This document shows, piece after piece, positions 63,716 through 64,000 of a DNA stretch of 64,000 nucleotides. The position numbers and the translations under genes were made by a program. Numbering within the stretch: position 1 is the stretch's first letter; the number at the start of each line of letters is the position of its first letter. Source of the stretch: Aristolochia californica (Eukaryota > Streptophyta > Magnoliopsida > Piperales > Aristolochiaceae); assembly GCA_029961685.1 (NCBI GenBank), contig JARWKL010000016.1:7580358-7644357 (forward strand), written 5' to 3'. The notes under the pieces were generated by a model. That model did not search any database. It saw only the letters and a program-made list of their open reading frames with translations, and had not been told where the DNA came from.

Positions 63716-64000
63716 GTGGTGGATATGCATGCCAGAAACATGTTGAGGATGCAAGTGGACCTAATGATCCAAAATTTTCAAGGAGTGGAAAAAATCAAAT
63801 TCTCAAGTGGTTGGATATTTACCAGAGCCAAACAACCCACTTTTTCCCTATCCCTAAAAATCACAGATACTTTTTGGTAGTATCTCTCTCAGTATTTGTG
63901 CATTTCTATCTTGGAATCTCAAATTTGTTTTCAAATCCAAACTTGAGTTTTCACTCTCTCATTTTTTCTCGTAAAAAAAAAGATATTAAGGCATAACAAA
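63716..64000 (+). repeat. Partial monomer at right window edge
   Basis: The first 285 bases of a unit are present, ending in the GCATAACAAA segment that normally precedes the A-tract block. The window ends inside this monomer, so the array continues rightward. The preceding monomer ends with the variant ACATGCTTTCTATGTGG at the boundary. Confidence 0.95.

Larger units (their letters stand above)
1..64000 (+). repeat. Tandem satellite array, ~466-bp monomer, ~139 copies, single orientation
   Basis: The same AT-rich unit fills the window with no other DNA between copies. Phasing each unit on GTGGTGGATATGCATGCC gives these starts: 28, 494, 937, 1403, 1869, 2332, 2798, 3240, 3706, 4147, 4614, 5080, 5545, 6011, 6477, 6871, 7337, 7802, 8267, 8730, 9188, 9652, 10117, 10584, 11051, 11517, 11983, 12448, 12913, 13378, 13843, 14309, 14775, 15239, 15704, 16147, 16613, 17079, 17545, 18012, 18479, 18944, 19384, 19853, 20319, 20784, 21236, 21701, 22162, 22628, 23094, 23560, 24003, 24470, 24936, 25403, 25869, 26335, 26778, 27245, 27711, 28151, 28617, 29082, 29548, 30011, 30451, 30917, ~31383, 31825, 32279, 32721, 33188, 33654, 34120, 34586, 35051, 35516, 35982, 36447, 36908, 37374, 37840, 38318, 38782, 39249, 39714, 40179, 40645, 41111, 41579, 42044, 42510, 42976, 43443, 43909, 44375, 44840, 45304, 45769, 46243, 46708, 47171, 47636, 48100, 48469, 48934, 49400, 49842, 50307, 50773, 51239, 51681, 52123, 52591, 53031, 53497, 53939, 54405, 54845, 55310, 55776, 56240, 56682, 57124, 57591, 58057, 58499, 58964, 59406, 59872, 60338, 60804, 61269, 61711, 62177, 62641, 63250, 63716. 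No inverted copy is present. A centromeric or heterochromatic location is inferred from the architecture; the family is not recognised. Confidence 0.98.
47171..64000 (+). repeat. Domain III: monomers with the AATAGATAGCTTGGTGG variant and second deletion haplotype
   Basis: About 37 monomers. Many carry AATAGATAGCTTGGTGG followed by TTTTTATAGGTAAGGG (near 51170, 52530, 53440, 54350, 57530, 57990, 58900 and 61210). Others carry ACATGCGTTAAATG before the next start. Twelve units have the 24-bp deletion. Large higher-order copies (about 5.0 kb) dominate. The left border is placed at the adjacent near-identical pair starting at 47171 and is approximate. Confidence 0.6.

Noticed and set aside
1..64000. 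CRISPR array
   Set aside because: Repeats are about 466 bp and contiguous, with no short direct repeats separated by unique spacers and no cas-like genes.
1..64000. CENP-B box
   Set aside because: I looked for the TTCG...A..CGGG core and found no match in the monomer. GTTGGA alone is not informative.
1..64000. tRNA, 5S rDNA or SINE-like RNA polymerase III promoter
   Set aside because: I saw no GGTTCGA-type B box, cloverleaf or rRNA segment in the unit, so it is not a tandem RNA-gene array.
1..64000. Transposon or retroelement insertion inside the array
   Set aside because: Every stretch between monomer starts aligns to the same unit. All length outliers are explained by internal deletions, small duplications or one out-of-register monomer piece.

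Overview
The whole 64-kb window is one uninterrupted tandem satellite array. A single AT-rich repeat unit of about 466 bp recurs about 139 times (137 complete units by eye, plus edge pieces). Every unit lies head-to-tail in the same orientation. I see no protein-coding gene, RNA gene, transposon, CRISPR array, operon or any other unique DNA between units. This architecture (hundreds-of-bp monomers, no interruptions, multi-monomer higher-order repeats) is typical of eukaryotic centromeric or other heterochromatic satellite DNA. I do not recognise the family and cannot name the species. A plant or animal nuclear genome is likely, and a plant is my weak guess. Nothing indicates a prokaryote.

Monomers can be phased on the motif GTGGTGGATATGCATGCC. 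Three kinds of length occur: about 463-468 bp (the majority), about 440-443 bp (22 copies, all sharing the same 24-bp deletion), and a few odd lengths caused by private indels (394, 369, 452, 454, 478 and 609 bp).

Diagnostic substitutions divide the array into three domains. Domain I (about 1-33.2 kb) is a mosaic with a recurring A-B-C-D monomer order, a 2304-bp five-monomer repeat at its left end, an 1840-bp repeat near 18-21 kb and a very similar 2775-bp-period duplication at 22.7-27.3 kb. It holds ten 24-bp-deletion monomers. Domain II (about 33.2-47.2 kb) has no 24-bp-deletion monomers. It contains a 2.32-kb five-monomer repeat (34.7-39.2 kb), a reused three-monomer cassette and a 3725-bp-offset duplication. 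Domain III (about 47.2-64 kb) has twelve 24-bp-deletion monomers. It contains an approximately 5.0-kb eleven-monomer repeat (50.3-59.4 kb) and repeated cassettes offset by 11.4 and 2.3 kb.

Several monomers are visibly chimeric, with a 5' half from one subtype and a 3' half from another. A few indel junctions show short microhomology. The window is therefore a readable record of unequal exchange, local amplification and occasional out-of-register repair. No set of genes works together here, and the many short open frames are copies of one fortuitous frame carried by the repeat. All identity statements are by-eye comparisons, and coordinates of higher-order blocks are good to a few tens of bases.
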